The position numbers and the translations under genes are program-made. This document shows positions 47,348-54,956 of a DNA stretch of 64,000 nucleotides, piece after piece (the stretch's first letter is position 1; the number at the start of each line of letters is the position of its first letter). The DNA comes from Endozoicomonas sp965198415. GTDB taxonomy: Bacteria; Pseudomonadota; Gammaproteobacteria; Pseudomonadales; Endozoicomonadaceae. Under the pieces are notes generated by a model that made no database searches, was not told where the DNA came from, and saw only the letters and a list, made by a program, of their open reading frames with translations. Location: the NCBI GenBank assembly GCA_965198415.1, contig CBDAPN010000032.1, positions 1,550,001-1,614,000 of the forward strand, written 5' to 3'.

Positions 47348-48226
47348 TTATTGTGCGTTTTCTTTTGGAACAATAAAACCCAAACGCAGGCCAATACGCT
47401 GATAACGCATTGAGTCATAGGGCCGACCACAATGCATTACCTGAGAGTTATCCCACAAAACCACATCTCCCTTCTGCCATGTATGGGCGTACACTGTGCA
47501 ACGACTCAGCACTTCAGCCAACAATGCGTGCCAGTATACTTTTGCGGCCTCAGGCTGACCCTCAAAGCCGTCCGGTATTGCAGTATCTGACCCCATATAA
47601 AGACCCTCCTTGCCGGTCACGCGGTGTACAGAAACCAGAGGGTGACGCTTTAGCGGGGTTTGTGCAGTCCATGATGCGGGCGTCTGGAACGGTGGAGCAT
47701 GGAGCGCCTCAACCTGACGAAGCTCTGCCTGTCGCTCAGGGGGCAATGAGCGCCAAGCCTCCTGCTGATCGAGAAAATGGGTGGTGTGAGGCTGTCCATC
47801 AGCGGCCATTGGCGGCACGTTGTGCAGGTGCAGCATCACCACATACAGCGCATGCATCGGAACTCCCTCAAGGCTTGGCAGGGCGTCTTTGTCGTGATGC
47901 CATTGCCACGCCGCTGACTCAATCGGACGCTCCGTTGGCCCAAGAGGGTTTCCTAGCACGGCAACATGATTACTGACCAATTCAGGCGGCAGCACCGGAC
48001 GATTTGTACGACGGCGGTTATCGCCAACCATCATCGGGTCAAAGGTCTCACGGGCAAACTGCTCCATTTCACAGGCGCTGAGGTGCTGGTTTCTGGCAAA
48101 AATAACCCCATGCTCCCATAGTGCCTGCTTTAATAACTGCTTTTGCTGGCTATGCAAATCTTTAAGGTTGAAAGACACTTCAAAGCCAAGCCTTCGGTGC
48201 TTACCGGTTGTTTTATAGCTGGTCAT
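47348..48226 (-). CDS. TauD/TfdA-family Fe(II)/2-oxoglutarate dioxygenase
   Basis: About 292 residues. The facial triad is visible: HxD in WQWHHDKDALP and the distal His in DNSQVMHCGRPYD, with the 2-oxoglutarate Arg in RYQRIGLRLGF. A Thr-His-Phe and GMGSDTAIP-type region fits the TauD fold. The family oxidises taurine, alkylsulfates, carnitine precursors and other small acids; substrate is not clear and no taurine genes are near. Start: the frame opens at a TTG (48256) without a ribosome site; the ATG at 48226 is the first ATG and is preferred. Confidence 0.82.
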   Translation of the reverse strand: MTSYKTTGKHRRLGFEVSFNLKDLHSQQKQLLKQALWEHGVIFARNQHLSACEMEQFARETFDPMMVGDNRRRTNRPVLPPELVSNHVAVLGNPLGPTERPIESAAWQWHHDKDALPSLEGVPMHALYVVMLHLHNVPPMAADGQPHTTHFLDQQEAWRSLPPERQAELRQVEALHAPPFQTPASWTAQTPLKRHPLVSVHRVTGKEGLYMGSDTAIPDGFEGQPEAAKVYWHALLAEVLSRCTVYAHTWQKGDVVLWDNSQVMHCGRPYDSMRYQRIGLRLGFIVPKENAQ

Positions 48227-48393
48227 TGTACGCTGGAAGTGTTGCTGAATAATCAAAATGAATTATAGGAGAGCATCGCAAAGATGCCGGAGAATAGGCG
48301 GATTCGTCCCGACTGCGGTGGCAGCAAATTACCCGTTGACGATATGACCAACATTACAGCCAAAGTAGAAAACGACCACGGTCGTGTGAGGTT

Positions 48394-48424
48394 GGTCAAA
48401 AAACCGCCACCCAGTTTTTTGACC
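48394..48424 (-). terminator. Inverted repeat downstream of rlmB, candidate terminator
   Basis: Perfect 11-bp stem GGTCAAAAAAC/GTTTTTTGACC with a 9-base loop, 13 bases after the rlmB stop. The T-run is inside the stem, as in A-tract/T-tract terminators with a GC-rich centre. Confidence 0.55.
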
Positions 48425-48436
48425 TTCTATAAATAC

Positions 48437-49171
48437 TCACTGTCGCTGACGCACGGCCTCAAACAGGCACACACCGGTAGCAACCGAAACGTTCAAACTG
48501 CTGACCGCACCCGCCATAGGAATGGAGATCAGAACATCGCACAGATCCCTAGTTAAACGACGCATGCCTTTTCCCTCAGCCCCCATCACCAGAGCCAAAG
48601 GACCTTTCAGGTCGGACTGATAAACGCTGGTTGAGCCTTCACCTGCCGTACCAATCATCCAGATACCTCTCTCTTTAAGCCATGCCATGGTGCGGGCCAG
48701 ATTAGTGACCTGAATCAGCGGTACATTATCAGCAGCTCCACAGGCAACCTTGGTCGCTGTCGCATTTAAGCTGGCGGATTTATCCTTGGGAGCAATAATC
48801 GCCTGAACACCGGCAGCGTCTGCCGTACGCAGGCAGGCACCGAGGTTATGAGGATCAGTCACGCCATCTAAAATCAGCAGGAAGGGGGCTACATTCAGGT
48901 CATCAAGGATATCTTCCAGATCTTCTTCCCGGTATACCCGAGCCGCAGAAACTCTGGCCATAATGCCCTGATGAACTCCGTCTGCTTTGGCATCCAGTCG
49001 ACTGCGCTCGACAAACTTTACCGCCACACCTTGCTGCCGGGCCTGATCAACCAGTGCGTTGATTCGCTTATCCGTTCGCCCCTTTTGTACGTGCAGCTCA
49101 CGCACTCTCTCTGGCGACGCTTCAAACAGGCTCTGAACTGCATGCAGGCCAAATACTATATCGTTGTGCAT
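48437..49171 (-). CDS. rlmB: 23S rRNA (guanosine2251-2'-O)-methyltransferase
   Basis: A SPOUT-class rRNA methyltransferase of 244 residues. An N-terminal substrate-binding domain (VFGLHAVQSLFEASPERVRELHV) is followed by the knot domain with LDGVTDPHNLGACLRTADAAGVQ (about 100-122), LVMGAEGKGMRRLTRDLCD and the C-terminal IPMAGAVSSLNVSVATGVCLFEA. All three SAM/knot motifs are intact. rlmB normally follows rnr directly; here 3 kb of accessory DNA separates them, so rlmB must use its own or a new promoter. Confidence 0.95.
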   Translation of the reverse strand: MHNDIVFGLHAVQSLFEASPERVRELHVQKGRTDKRINALVDQARQQGVAVKFVERSRLDAKADGVHQGIMARVSAARVYREEDLEDILDDLNVAPFLLILDGVTDPHNLGACLRTADAAGVQAIIAPKDKSASLNATATKVACGAADNVPLIQVTNLARTMAWLKERGIWMIGTAGEGSTSVYQSDLKGPLALVMGAEGKGMRRLTRDLCDVLISIPMAGAVSSLNVSVATGVCLFEAVRQRQ

Positions 49172-49367
49172 TGGACTCTCATCTAACAGGAAGCATAAAC
49201 TCGTTTCTTTGCCGTTTATGAAATATCCGAGTGAATAGAAGAAAGCGCGATATTAACAAAAGGTGAGGGTAAGGAGCTATTCCATCAGCGCTTGTATAGC
49301 TCAGATTTTTTGTAGACAGGCGGATTGGTGAAAAATGTTTGGTTAGATCAAGTCTGAACTACTGCAA

Positions 49368-49458
49368 CTGACACTCCCCGCCCTATCGCACCCAAAGGGC
49401 ATAAATACCCAAAAGGCATAAATACCCGAAGGGCATAAAGGCGAGGGTTCTAAGATCG
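49368..49458 (-). repeat. Intergenic repeat element, copy C (three 17-bp units)
   Basis: Three slightly diverged units at 49389-49439 (reverse orientation: CACCCAAAGGGCATAAA, TACCCAAAAGGCATAAA, TACCCGAAGGGCATAAA) with flanks CTGACACTCCCCGCCCTA and GGCGAGGGTT, as in the other copies. Confidence 0.88.
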
Positions 49459-49483
49459 CTCTCAGCACCTTCCTGCTTCAACA

Positions 49484-49680
49484 CACAACTGGGATGCCTT
49501 GTGGGTAGCATCTATCCGGCAGTCGGCTATTTTGGCATGAAGACGGGCAACTTTGAGTCGTCTTTCACTCGGTTGTTACTGTCTTTTTGCGTCTTAGCTA
49601 GTTGACGCTGAAGTTGAGCCAATTTGCGCTCGTAGCGTCGAGCATGACATGGATTGCCGGATTTACTTGTTTTTTAGCAA
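49484..49680 (-). mobile_element. TnpB (IS605/IS1341-type) remnant, frameshifted
   Basis: On the minus strand the translation KSGNPCHARRYERKLAQLQ, continuing with RQLAKTQKDSNNRVK, then after a frameshift RLKVARLHAKIADCRIDATHKA, follows the conserved middle of TnpB transposon nucleases, where the usual pattern is Y/R-ERKLxRLQRxLSxKQKGSxNRxKxRLKVARLHxKIAxxRxDxxHK. Both ends are missing and the frame is broken, so it is dead. A neighbouring AWRESGLAKKQ segment in another frame resembles small IS HTH proteins but is too short to call. Confidence 0.7.
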
Positions 49681-50121
49681 GGCCAGACTCACGCCAAGCA
49701 TCAATACGTTGTTGCCAAAGAGCTGTTTCATCATGGTTATTTTCATGCGGACCTGCGTATTATCGCAAAGTCTATGGTTTCGTATTTGCGATCAGAATGG
49801 TGGGATGCGAGTTAAATTGGCGCTTATAAAAGGAATATTTTTGGACAGACACCAATTCTACAGTCTAACCTTCAGGCTTATAGATATCTGTGCTGCTCAT
49901 AACCTCTCTACTGAGAACCTGCTGGCTTTTTTTTTGGCTCGCTTTAATCTCTTGCGAACGGCACCTGAAATGAGTTCATCATTCTCAGGCTATAGAAATG
50001 TGGAAAGAACTGTACGCCTAAAATTTCAGCCATGTAGAAGTAAATTTCTAGCAGTTCAAACCCTAAGTGAGCAATAGAGAAAATCAACGACTTTCTTAAT
50101 CTGCATACACAGGAAAGCAAT

Positions 50122-50454
50122 ATGAAGCTTAAACTGTACCACGTTGTGTTAATGACGGTAGCATTCATCTCAACAACGGCGGTTGCTATTTTTTGTCCTG
50201 AAAAAAGTCACATACCTAATCTAGGTGATTACTATTTGTGTACAAGCTCTGCGTGGGGTACTGATTGTGGTATTGCTTATAATTACGACTCTTCTGGTCA
50301 GCGTCGTGTTGATATCCAAGGTTTATTATGGAGCCGATTGCCTTGTGTTTTCATTGGAGCTATATATGCCGAAGGCTATGAGGGGTGTACCATTTTCAAG
50401 CAACCTCAAAAACACCGAGAGTGTTTTTTCGGCCACACCAAAAACAGAAAGTAA
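50122..50454 (+). CDS. Six-cysteine small secreted protein, family A, copy 2
   Basis: A 110-residue exported protein; signal peptide YHVVLMTVAFISTTAVA. The mature part has six cysteines aligned with the gene at 33798-34145: FC, YLC, DCG, LPC, GC, EC, with shared GLLWSRLPC and CFFGHTK. GGAAAG lies four to nine bases before the ATG. AT-rich. It lies inside the insertion between rnr and rlmB, next to IS remnants and repeat copies, as copy 1 lies next to repeat copy A. Function unknown; the disulfide-rich secreted form would suit a toxin, inhibitor or host-surface ligand, but nothing in the sequence decides. Confidence 0.68.
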   Translation: MKLKLYHVVLMTVAFISTTAVAIFCPEKSHIPNLGDYYLCTSSAWGTDCGIAYNYDSSGQRRVDIQGLLWSRLPCVFIGAIYAEGYEGCTIFKQPQKHRECFFGHTKNRK

Positions 50455-51165
50455 GAACCAATTTAACCCGCACCCTCTCGCTCTGATCTCAAATACAAAA
50501 CCATGGATCTGTCGATAATACAGAGATCCGTATAAAAACTACACATGATGAATATTGCTGCCTGACGTTAGCTTGGCCTGAAGCAATCAGTCTACTGTCG
50601 TAAGGATGGCGTTAAAGACTCTCAGTCTCTGGTATTGGAACAGGGCCTTCTTATTTGGCACTAACCATCTCTGAATTAGCAGGTCTGTGTGGCCATATAC
50701 AAGTCAACAATGCTTTTCGAGAGAATAAAGACTCCCCAACAATTAGTGTCCGACAATTAGCTATAAACCCTGGGGTAATTATGGGGTATTTAAGGTAAGC
50801 CCCAGTGGTGATAAAGACCATATTCTTAAAGTCCCACTCGGTTTTGGCCTACAGATTAAAGTTGTTTTGCACTGATTTGTTTTCTTAATAGCTCCAATTA
50901 CGCAGCCGAAAAAGTTTTCAACTGCGTAATTGGAGCTATTAATTTAATCTAGATAAAGGACGCCAAAAAAATTAACTAACTGGTCACCCAGTATATTTTT
51001 ATTCTTTTAACCACTCCCACACAAGACCAGCTTCTGAAAAAAGAAGACAGTAAAAACCTTATAAACCGAACAGTATGCCCTATACAGCATGGCTCAGTGT
51101 GTCCGCAGAGCTTTCTTTTGTGTCAAGAACGAGTTTCCAGAAAAAGACAAAATTATTGCACCTGA
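50455..51165. other. Non-coding accessory DNA
   Basis: No supported gene. It contains the long palindrome at 50885-50942. The rest has no recognised motif. Confidence 0.45.
50885..50942. repeat. Perfect 21-bp inverted repeat (long hairpin)
   Basis: Arms 50885-50905 (beginning TTAATAGCTCC) and 50922-50942 are exact reverse complements over 21 bases. The 16-base centre itself pairs (GAAAA-AG-TTTTC), so the whole can extrude as a nearly continuous hairpin. No T-run follows, so a simple terminator is unlikely. IS end, MITE or structured RNA are possible. Confidence 0.85.
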
Positions 51166-51385
51166 ATGCTGACTGAGAAATTATTCCGAAGCATCCCGAT
51201 GAGAAGAAAAATTACCCGCTTAGCTGGACAGAAACGGGGACAGAGCATGTTGCCACCAGCCAGAAGCTGCTGTCAGTTGTCGTCTGCAAGGTATTGATCC
51301 CTACCAATACGCGGTTGGCGTCTCTGCAAGAGTCGCCCTCCATCTGTCCCAAAAATCAATGCACTGATTCTCAAAAATTAGCAAG
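51166..51385 (+). mobile_element. IS66-family transposase C-terminal remnant
   Basis: The translation KLFRSIPMRRKNYPLSWTET, continuing GTEHVATSQKLLSV, and after a one-base frameshift CRLQGIDPYQYAV...RVALH, follows the end of IS66 TnpC (typical: R-IPMGRKN-LFSWTEVGAE-x-I-SLL-TCRLQGIDPYTYLVDVLQRV--HP). The catalytic part is absent and the frame is broken. Start and end of the remnant are approximate. Confidence 0.75.
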
Positions 51386-51445
51386 AACATTTTCGGAAAT
51401 GCCTGTTATAACCACCTCAGGGTAAGCAAGGGTAGTCTGGGCACT

Positions 51446-51558
51446 GTTTGAGCACTTTCTTATCTAAATCATCGTAAACCCTCGCCTTTATGCCCTATGG
51501 GTATTTATGCCCCTGGGTATTTATGCCCTCTGGGTACAATCGGGCGGGGAGTAGTCAG
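51446..51558 (+). repeat. Intergenic repeat element, copy D (three 17-bp units)
   Basis: Units at 51487-51503, 51504-51519 (one base short) and 51520-51536. Left flank GTTTGAGC...TCTAAATCATCGTAAACCC and right flank CAATCGGGCGGGGAGTAGTCAG match copy A. Inverted with respect to copy C, 2.1 kb away. Confidence 0.9.
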
Positions 51559-51953
51559 TCTGGGTATTCGTTGAGCTCAACATCGGTCACTGATAAAAAG
51601 TCCATCGTGCCCAGTCCCATCAAACACAAAGCAGCTGTAGATATAGCAAACACTAAGGGCAATGTCGCTACTCCTCCTCCAACCCCTGCTGTCAGCATCC
51701 CTGCAAGGGCAACAATAGGAAGCACCCCGAGAAGCATAAAACCTACACCTACTAAGCGGGTATCAAATGACTGCCTGGCTTTTAAATGCTTGTTGTTGGA
51801 ATCATTTTTATCAATACAGGAAAAAAAATTGATAGCGTCACGCTGCTTTATGCTTCGACCATTCATTGTTCCTTGCACAGAGGCTCGTTTAGTCGGAGTT
51901 GAATTTCTTGCATCGCCTTGCCCATGGAGCACGCCTGCACTAACGTTCATCAT
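51555..51953 (-). CDS. Small membrane protein, unknown
   Basis: A 132-residue protein not recognised. The first 65 residues are polar, with Ser/Thr/Arg/Lys and no signal peptide. Residues about 66-90 and 94-118 are two hydrophobic, Gly-rich helices (LVGVGFMLLGVLPIVALAGML and VATLPLVFAISTAALCLMGLG), then an acidic tail. A ribosome site (AAAGGTGAT) lies about five bases before the ATG, supporting a real gene. The 3' end touches repeat copy D. A polar N-terminus with a C-terminal helical hairpin is seen in some secreted effectors, but also in many ordinary small membrane proteins. Confidence 0.55.
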   Translation of the reverse strand: MMNVSAGVLHGQGDARNSTPTKRASVQGTMNGRSIKQRDAINFFSCIDKNDSNNKHLKARQSFDTRLVGVGFMLLGVLPIVALAGMLTAGVGGGVATLPLVFAISTAALCLMGLGTMDFLSVTDVELNEYPD

Positions 51954-52154
51954 TTGGGATCACCTTTCAACAGTTCAGTAGTCGAAGGCGAACATTGCTT
52001 TTGCCTATGGGAAAATTCACTAACATACTTGTTAGCAATACTAACATTTTCAGCATCAAGTTATGGAATTGAGTTCTCTGACGATGAACCGATAGTCAGA
52101 AGAGCTTTCGCAGTTAACTATCAGCTCAATGCGTTGGAGGGCAGGTTTGCAGCC

Positions 52155-52180
52155 AAAAGTCATTCCTACCGGGAATGACT
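52155..52180 (-). terminator. Intrinsic terminator of rnr
   Basis: On the minus strand, a perfect 9-bp stem AGTCATTCC/GGAATGACT with a 5-base loop followed by TTTT, eight bases after the rnr stop. It now ends the transcript before the accessory insertion. Confidence 0.75.
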
Positions 52181-52187
52181 GTGTGCA

Positions 52188-54764
52188 TCAGCTTATTTTG
52201 CGCTTTCGGGGCTGCCGGCCTGTGGGCTTGGGTGTTTTTGTAGGCTCAGCCTTTTTGGCCTTCCCTTTTTTTGCCGCAGCCTTCTTTTTATTAGTAGTGC
52301 TGGCAGCTGACGGTTTTTTCTTTCCCGCTGGTTTTTTCTTTTTAGCCGCCTTTTTGGTGGATGATTTCCGCCCACCGCTGCCGCTTTTTTTGGCCGCTTC
52401 TTCAGCAGCTTTCGCTTCGCGTAACAGCTTTTCTTTTGCCGCAGCGGACTTAAAGCGACTTCCAAGTGCTGCACTACCAGCTGAACGGCTCTTTTTCGGT
52501 GAATTTGCTTTGCCTGACGCTTTTCTGCCCCGGGTCTGACTCAGTGTGGAAAGCAGCTCAAAGTCGATTTTTTTATCGTCAAGATTAACCTTGCTAACCA
52601 TCACTTCCAGCTCATCACCCAGCCCAAATCGTCGGCCGGTTCGCTCGCCTTTCATGCAGTGACGAACATTGTCGTAAATGTAGTAGTCATCCGGAAGGTT
52701 AGCGACGTGCACTAACCCTTCAACATAAACGTCTTTGAGTTCAACAAACAACCCAAAACCCGTAACTGCCGAAACAACACCGCTGAATGCCTGGCCAATG
52801 TGCTGTTGCATGTAATCACACTTCAGCCAGTCCATAGCATCGCGGGTGGCCAGATCGGCTCGTCGCTCCGCTGCTGAGCAGTGTTCACCTAATGCCTGAA
52901 TATCACTGGCACTGTATGAGTAAATGCGCTTTTCAGGAATCGCCTGGGCACCTACCCTCACGACATGCGACGAGGGGATTTCAGAGCGAATAATGCGACG
53001 AATGGCCCGGTGCACGAGCAGGTCGGGATAGCGCCGGATAGGTGAGGTAAAATGGGTGTAGGCTTTGAATGACAGGCCAAAATGCCCTTGGTTCTCGCTG
53101 CTGTATACAGCTTGGCTCATGGATCGCAGCACTACGGTCTGGATCACATGAAAGTCTGGGCGATCTTTTACATTAGACAACAGTAGCTGAACGTCCCGTG
53201 GCATTATTTTGCCAGAAGACAATCCAAGACCCAGGCTTGCGAGAAAGCTATTCAGGTTGAGTTTTTTCTCCAGCGTTGGCCCTTCATGCACTCGGTACAA
53301 CCCGGGTATGCCGTGCTTCTCCAAAAACTTTGCAGCACTCACATTGGCGCAGAGCATGCACTCTTCAATCAGCTTGTGAGCATCGTTTCGCACTCTTGGT
53401 ACAATCTGATCAATCTTGCGGTGTCGTCCAAAGATGACCTGAGTTTCTACCGTATCAAAATCAATGGTCCCCCGCTCCGCACGAGCAGCGGTCAAGGCTT
53501 TATACAGTGCATAGAGCTGGTCAAGGTGCGGCAACAGCGGTTGATACTGCTCGCGCAATGTTTTGCCTTCAGAGCTGAGCGAGAGCATTTCCCAGACAGT
53601 GTTATAAGTAAGCCGGGCATGGGAGCGGATGACGCTCTCGTAAAATTTGTAGCCTGAAATTCTGCCTCTAGCGCTGATGGTCATTTCACAAACCATGGCC
53701 AAACGGTCCACGTCCGGGTTTAGGGAGCACAGGCCATTGGAAAGAACTTCCGGCAGCATCGGAATAACGTCGCGGGGAAAATAAACAGATGTGCCACGAT
53801 TAGCGGCTTCGTTATCCAGCGCAGAGCCCGGCTTTACGTAGTGGGAGACGTCAGCAATGGCGACAAACAGACGCCAGCCGCCGCTTTTTTTCGGCTCACA
53901 GTAAACGGCGTCGTCAAAGTCCCGGGCATCTTCGCCATCAATGGTGACAAAGGGTGTGGCGCGATGATCGACACGGAAGTTTTTATCGGACTCAGCAACA
54001 TCTGTCGTGAATTTGCTGCACTGTTTTTCAACATCCTCAGGCCAGACATGGGGAATGTTGTGAGTACGCAGGGCAACTTCAACTTCCATTCCCGCATCTG
54101 CCCGACCACCGAGTATTTCTTTCACAATGCCCATGGGCATGTTTCGTCGGCCCGGCTGTTCGGTTATCTCCACTAAAATGTATTGACCCTCAGTGGGTAA
54201 CAGTGGCCCTGGCTGAATGATGATTTCCCGGCTGATACGGGGGTTCTCCGGCACCATAAAGGCGGCGCCAGACTCGGTGTAGTACCTACCAACGACGTGC
54301 GTTGTATTTCTTTCGAGCACTTCTACCAACTGTCCCTGTTTGCGCCCACGATAATCAAAGTCTGCTTCACGAACCACAGCACGATCACCATCAAAAAGCT
54401 GGCGCATTTCCCGTGGTGAGAGGTAGAGGTCTTCACCACCGTCGTCAGGGATCAGAAAGCCAAAGCCTTCTTTATTGCCCTGAACCCGACCTTTAATGAG
54501 ATTCAGTTTGCTAATCAGAGCAAAGGCGTTTTTACGGTTTTGCAGCAGTTGACCGTCTCGAATCATGGCCTTGAGACGAAACATCAGTGCTTCTTGTTGT
54601 GCTGCGTCGTTTATACCAAGCTCTTTGCACAGCGCCCGATGGCTAAGAGGAGCTCCTCGCTGTTCGAGAAATTCCATGATGAAAAGACGACTGGGGATCG
54701 GGTTATCGTAGCGCTCTGCTTCAAGTGAGGCGTGACTGTCCTGACTTTTCCACCCTTTAGACAT
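52188..54764 (-). CDS. rnr: Ribonuclease R
   Basis: A 3'-5' exoribonuclease of the RNB family that degrades structured RNA, 858 residues. Domain order: N-terminal winged-helix-like region (about 25-90), two cold-shock domains (about 90-260), the RNB catalytic domain (about 270-600, with TIDGEDARDFDDAVY holding the metal Asp residues and FTSPIRRYPDLLVHRAI), an S1 domain (about 655-740) and a very Lys/Ala/Ser-rich basic tail (about 750-858). The tail is long and low-complexity, as in other gammaproteobacteria. It starts about 190 bases downstream of purA and should be followed by rlmB, but an insertion intervenes. Confidence 0.96.
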   Translation of the reverse strand: MSKGWKSQDSHASLEAERYDNPIPSRLFIMEFLEQRGAPLSHRALCKELGINDAAQQEALMFRLKAMIRDGQLLQNRKNAFALISKLNLIKGRVQGNKEGFGFLIPDDGGEDLYLSPREMRQLFDGDRAVVREADFDYRGRKQGQLVEVLERNTTHVVGRYYTESGAAFMVPENPRISREIIIQPGPLLPTEGQYILVEITEQPGRRNMPMGIVKEILGGRADAGMEVEVALRTHNIPHVWPEDVEKQCSKFTTDVAESDKNFRVDHRATPFVTIDGEDARDFDDAVYCEPKKSGGWRLFVAIADVSHYVKPGSALDNEAANRGTSVYFPRDVIPMLPEVLSNGLCSLNPDVDRLAMVCEMTISARGRISGYKFYESVIRSHARLTYNTVWEMLSLSSEGKTLREQYQPLLPHLDQLYALYKALTAARAERGTIDFDTVETQVIFGRHRKIDQIVPRVRNDAHKLIEECMLCANVSAAKFLEKHGIPGLYRVHEGPTLEKKLNLNSFLASLGLGLSSGKIMPRDVQLLLSNVKDRPDFHVIQTVVLRSMSQAVYSSENQGHFGLSFKAYTHFTSPIRRYPDLLVHRAIRRIIRSEIPSSHVVRVGAQAIPEKRIYSYSASDIQALGEHCSAAERRADLATRDAMDWLKCDYMQQHIGQAFSGVVSAVTGFGLFVELKDVYVEGLVHVANLPDDYYIYDNVRHCMKGERTGRRFGLGDELEVMVSKVNLDDKKIDFELLSTLSQTRGRKASGKANSPKKSRSAGSAALGSRFKSAAAKEKLLREAKAAEEAAKKSGSGGRKSSTKKAAKKKKPAGKKKPSAASTTNKKKAAAKKGKAKKAEPTKTPKPTGRQPRKRKIS

Positions 54765-54906
54765 GTGGCTATTGCACCTCGCTGGGTAAGCTCAGATGGG
54801 CTTTTTGGGGAGTAAGATAGCTGCTCATTATTGGTGGGCTGGAATCCATTCGTTATTAGTACATCTATTGGCAAATCAATGCAAAAAGCTGACGGCCAAA
54901 TAAAAG

Positions 54907-54944
54907 AATAGCCGATCAATCAAACGATTAACCGGCTATTTTTT
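54907..54944 (-). terminator. Bidirectional hairpin between purA and rnr
   Basis: An 8-bp stem AATAGCCG/CGGCTATT with an inner imperfect stem, followed by a T-rich run on the minus strand and six T on the plus strand. It lies about 13 bases after the purA stop. Confidence 0.7.
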
Positions 54945-54956
54945 GGTAACTGCTGT

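Larger units (their letters stand above)
49172..50121. other. Accessory DNA between rlmB and the second six-cysteine gene
   Basis: This 950-base gap holds repeat copy C and a TnpB remnant (annotated separately). The part from about 49760 to 50121 has no recognised feature except the start region of the six-cysteine gene. Confidence 0.5.

Noticed and set aside
33276..51548. Tandem 17-bp units considered as a CRISPR array
   Set aside because: Units are directly adjacent without spacers, only three per locus, and no cas genes are in the window.
51918..52178. 86-codon plus-strand frame between the membrane protein gene and rnr
   Set aside because: It overlaps the start of the opposite-strand gene and the rnr terminator, has no ribosome site and no recognised motif.
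52129..52539. Plus-strand frame of 136 codons opposite the end of rnr
   Set aside because: It is the low-complexity complement of the Lys/Ala-rich RNase R tail and has no features of its own.
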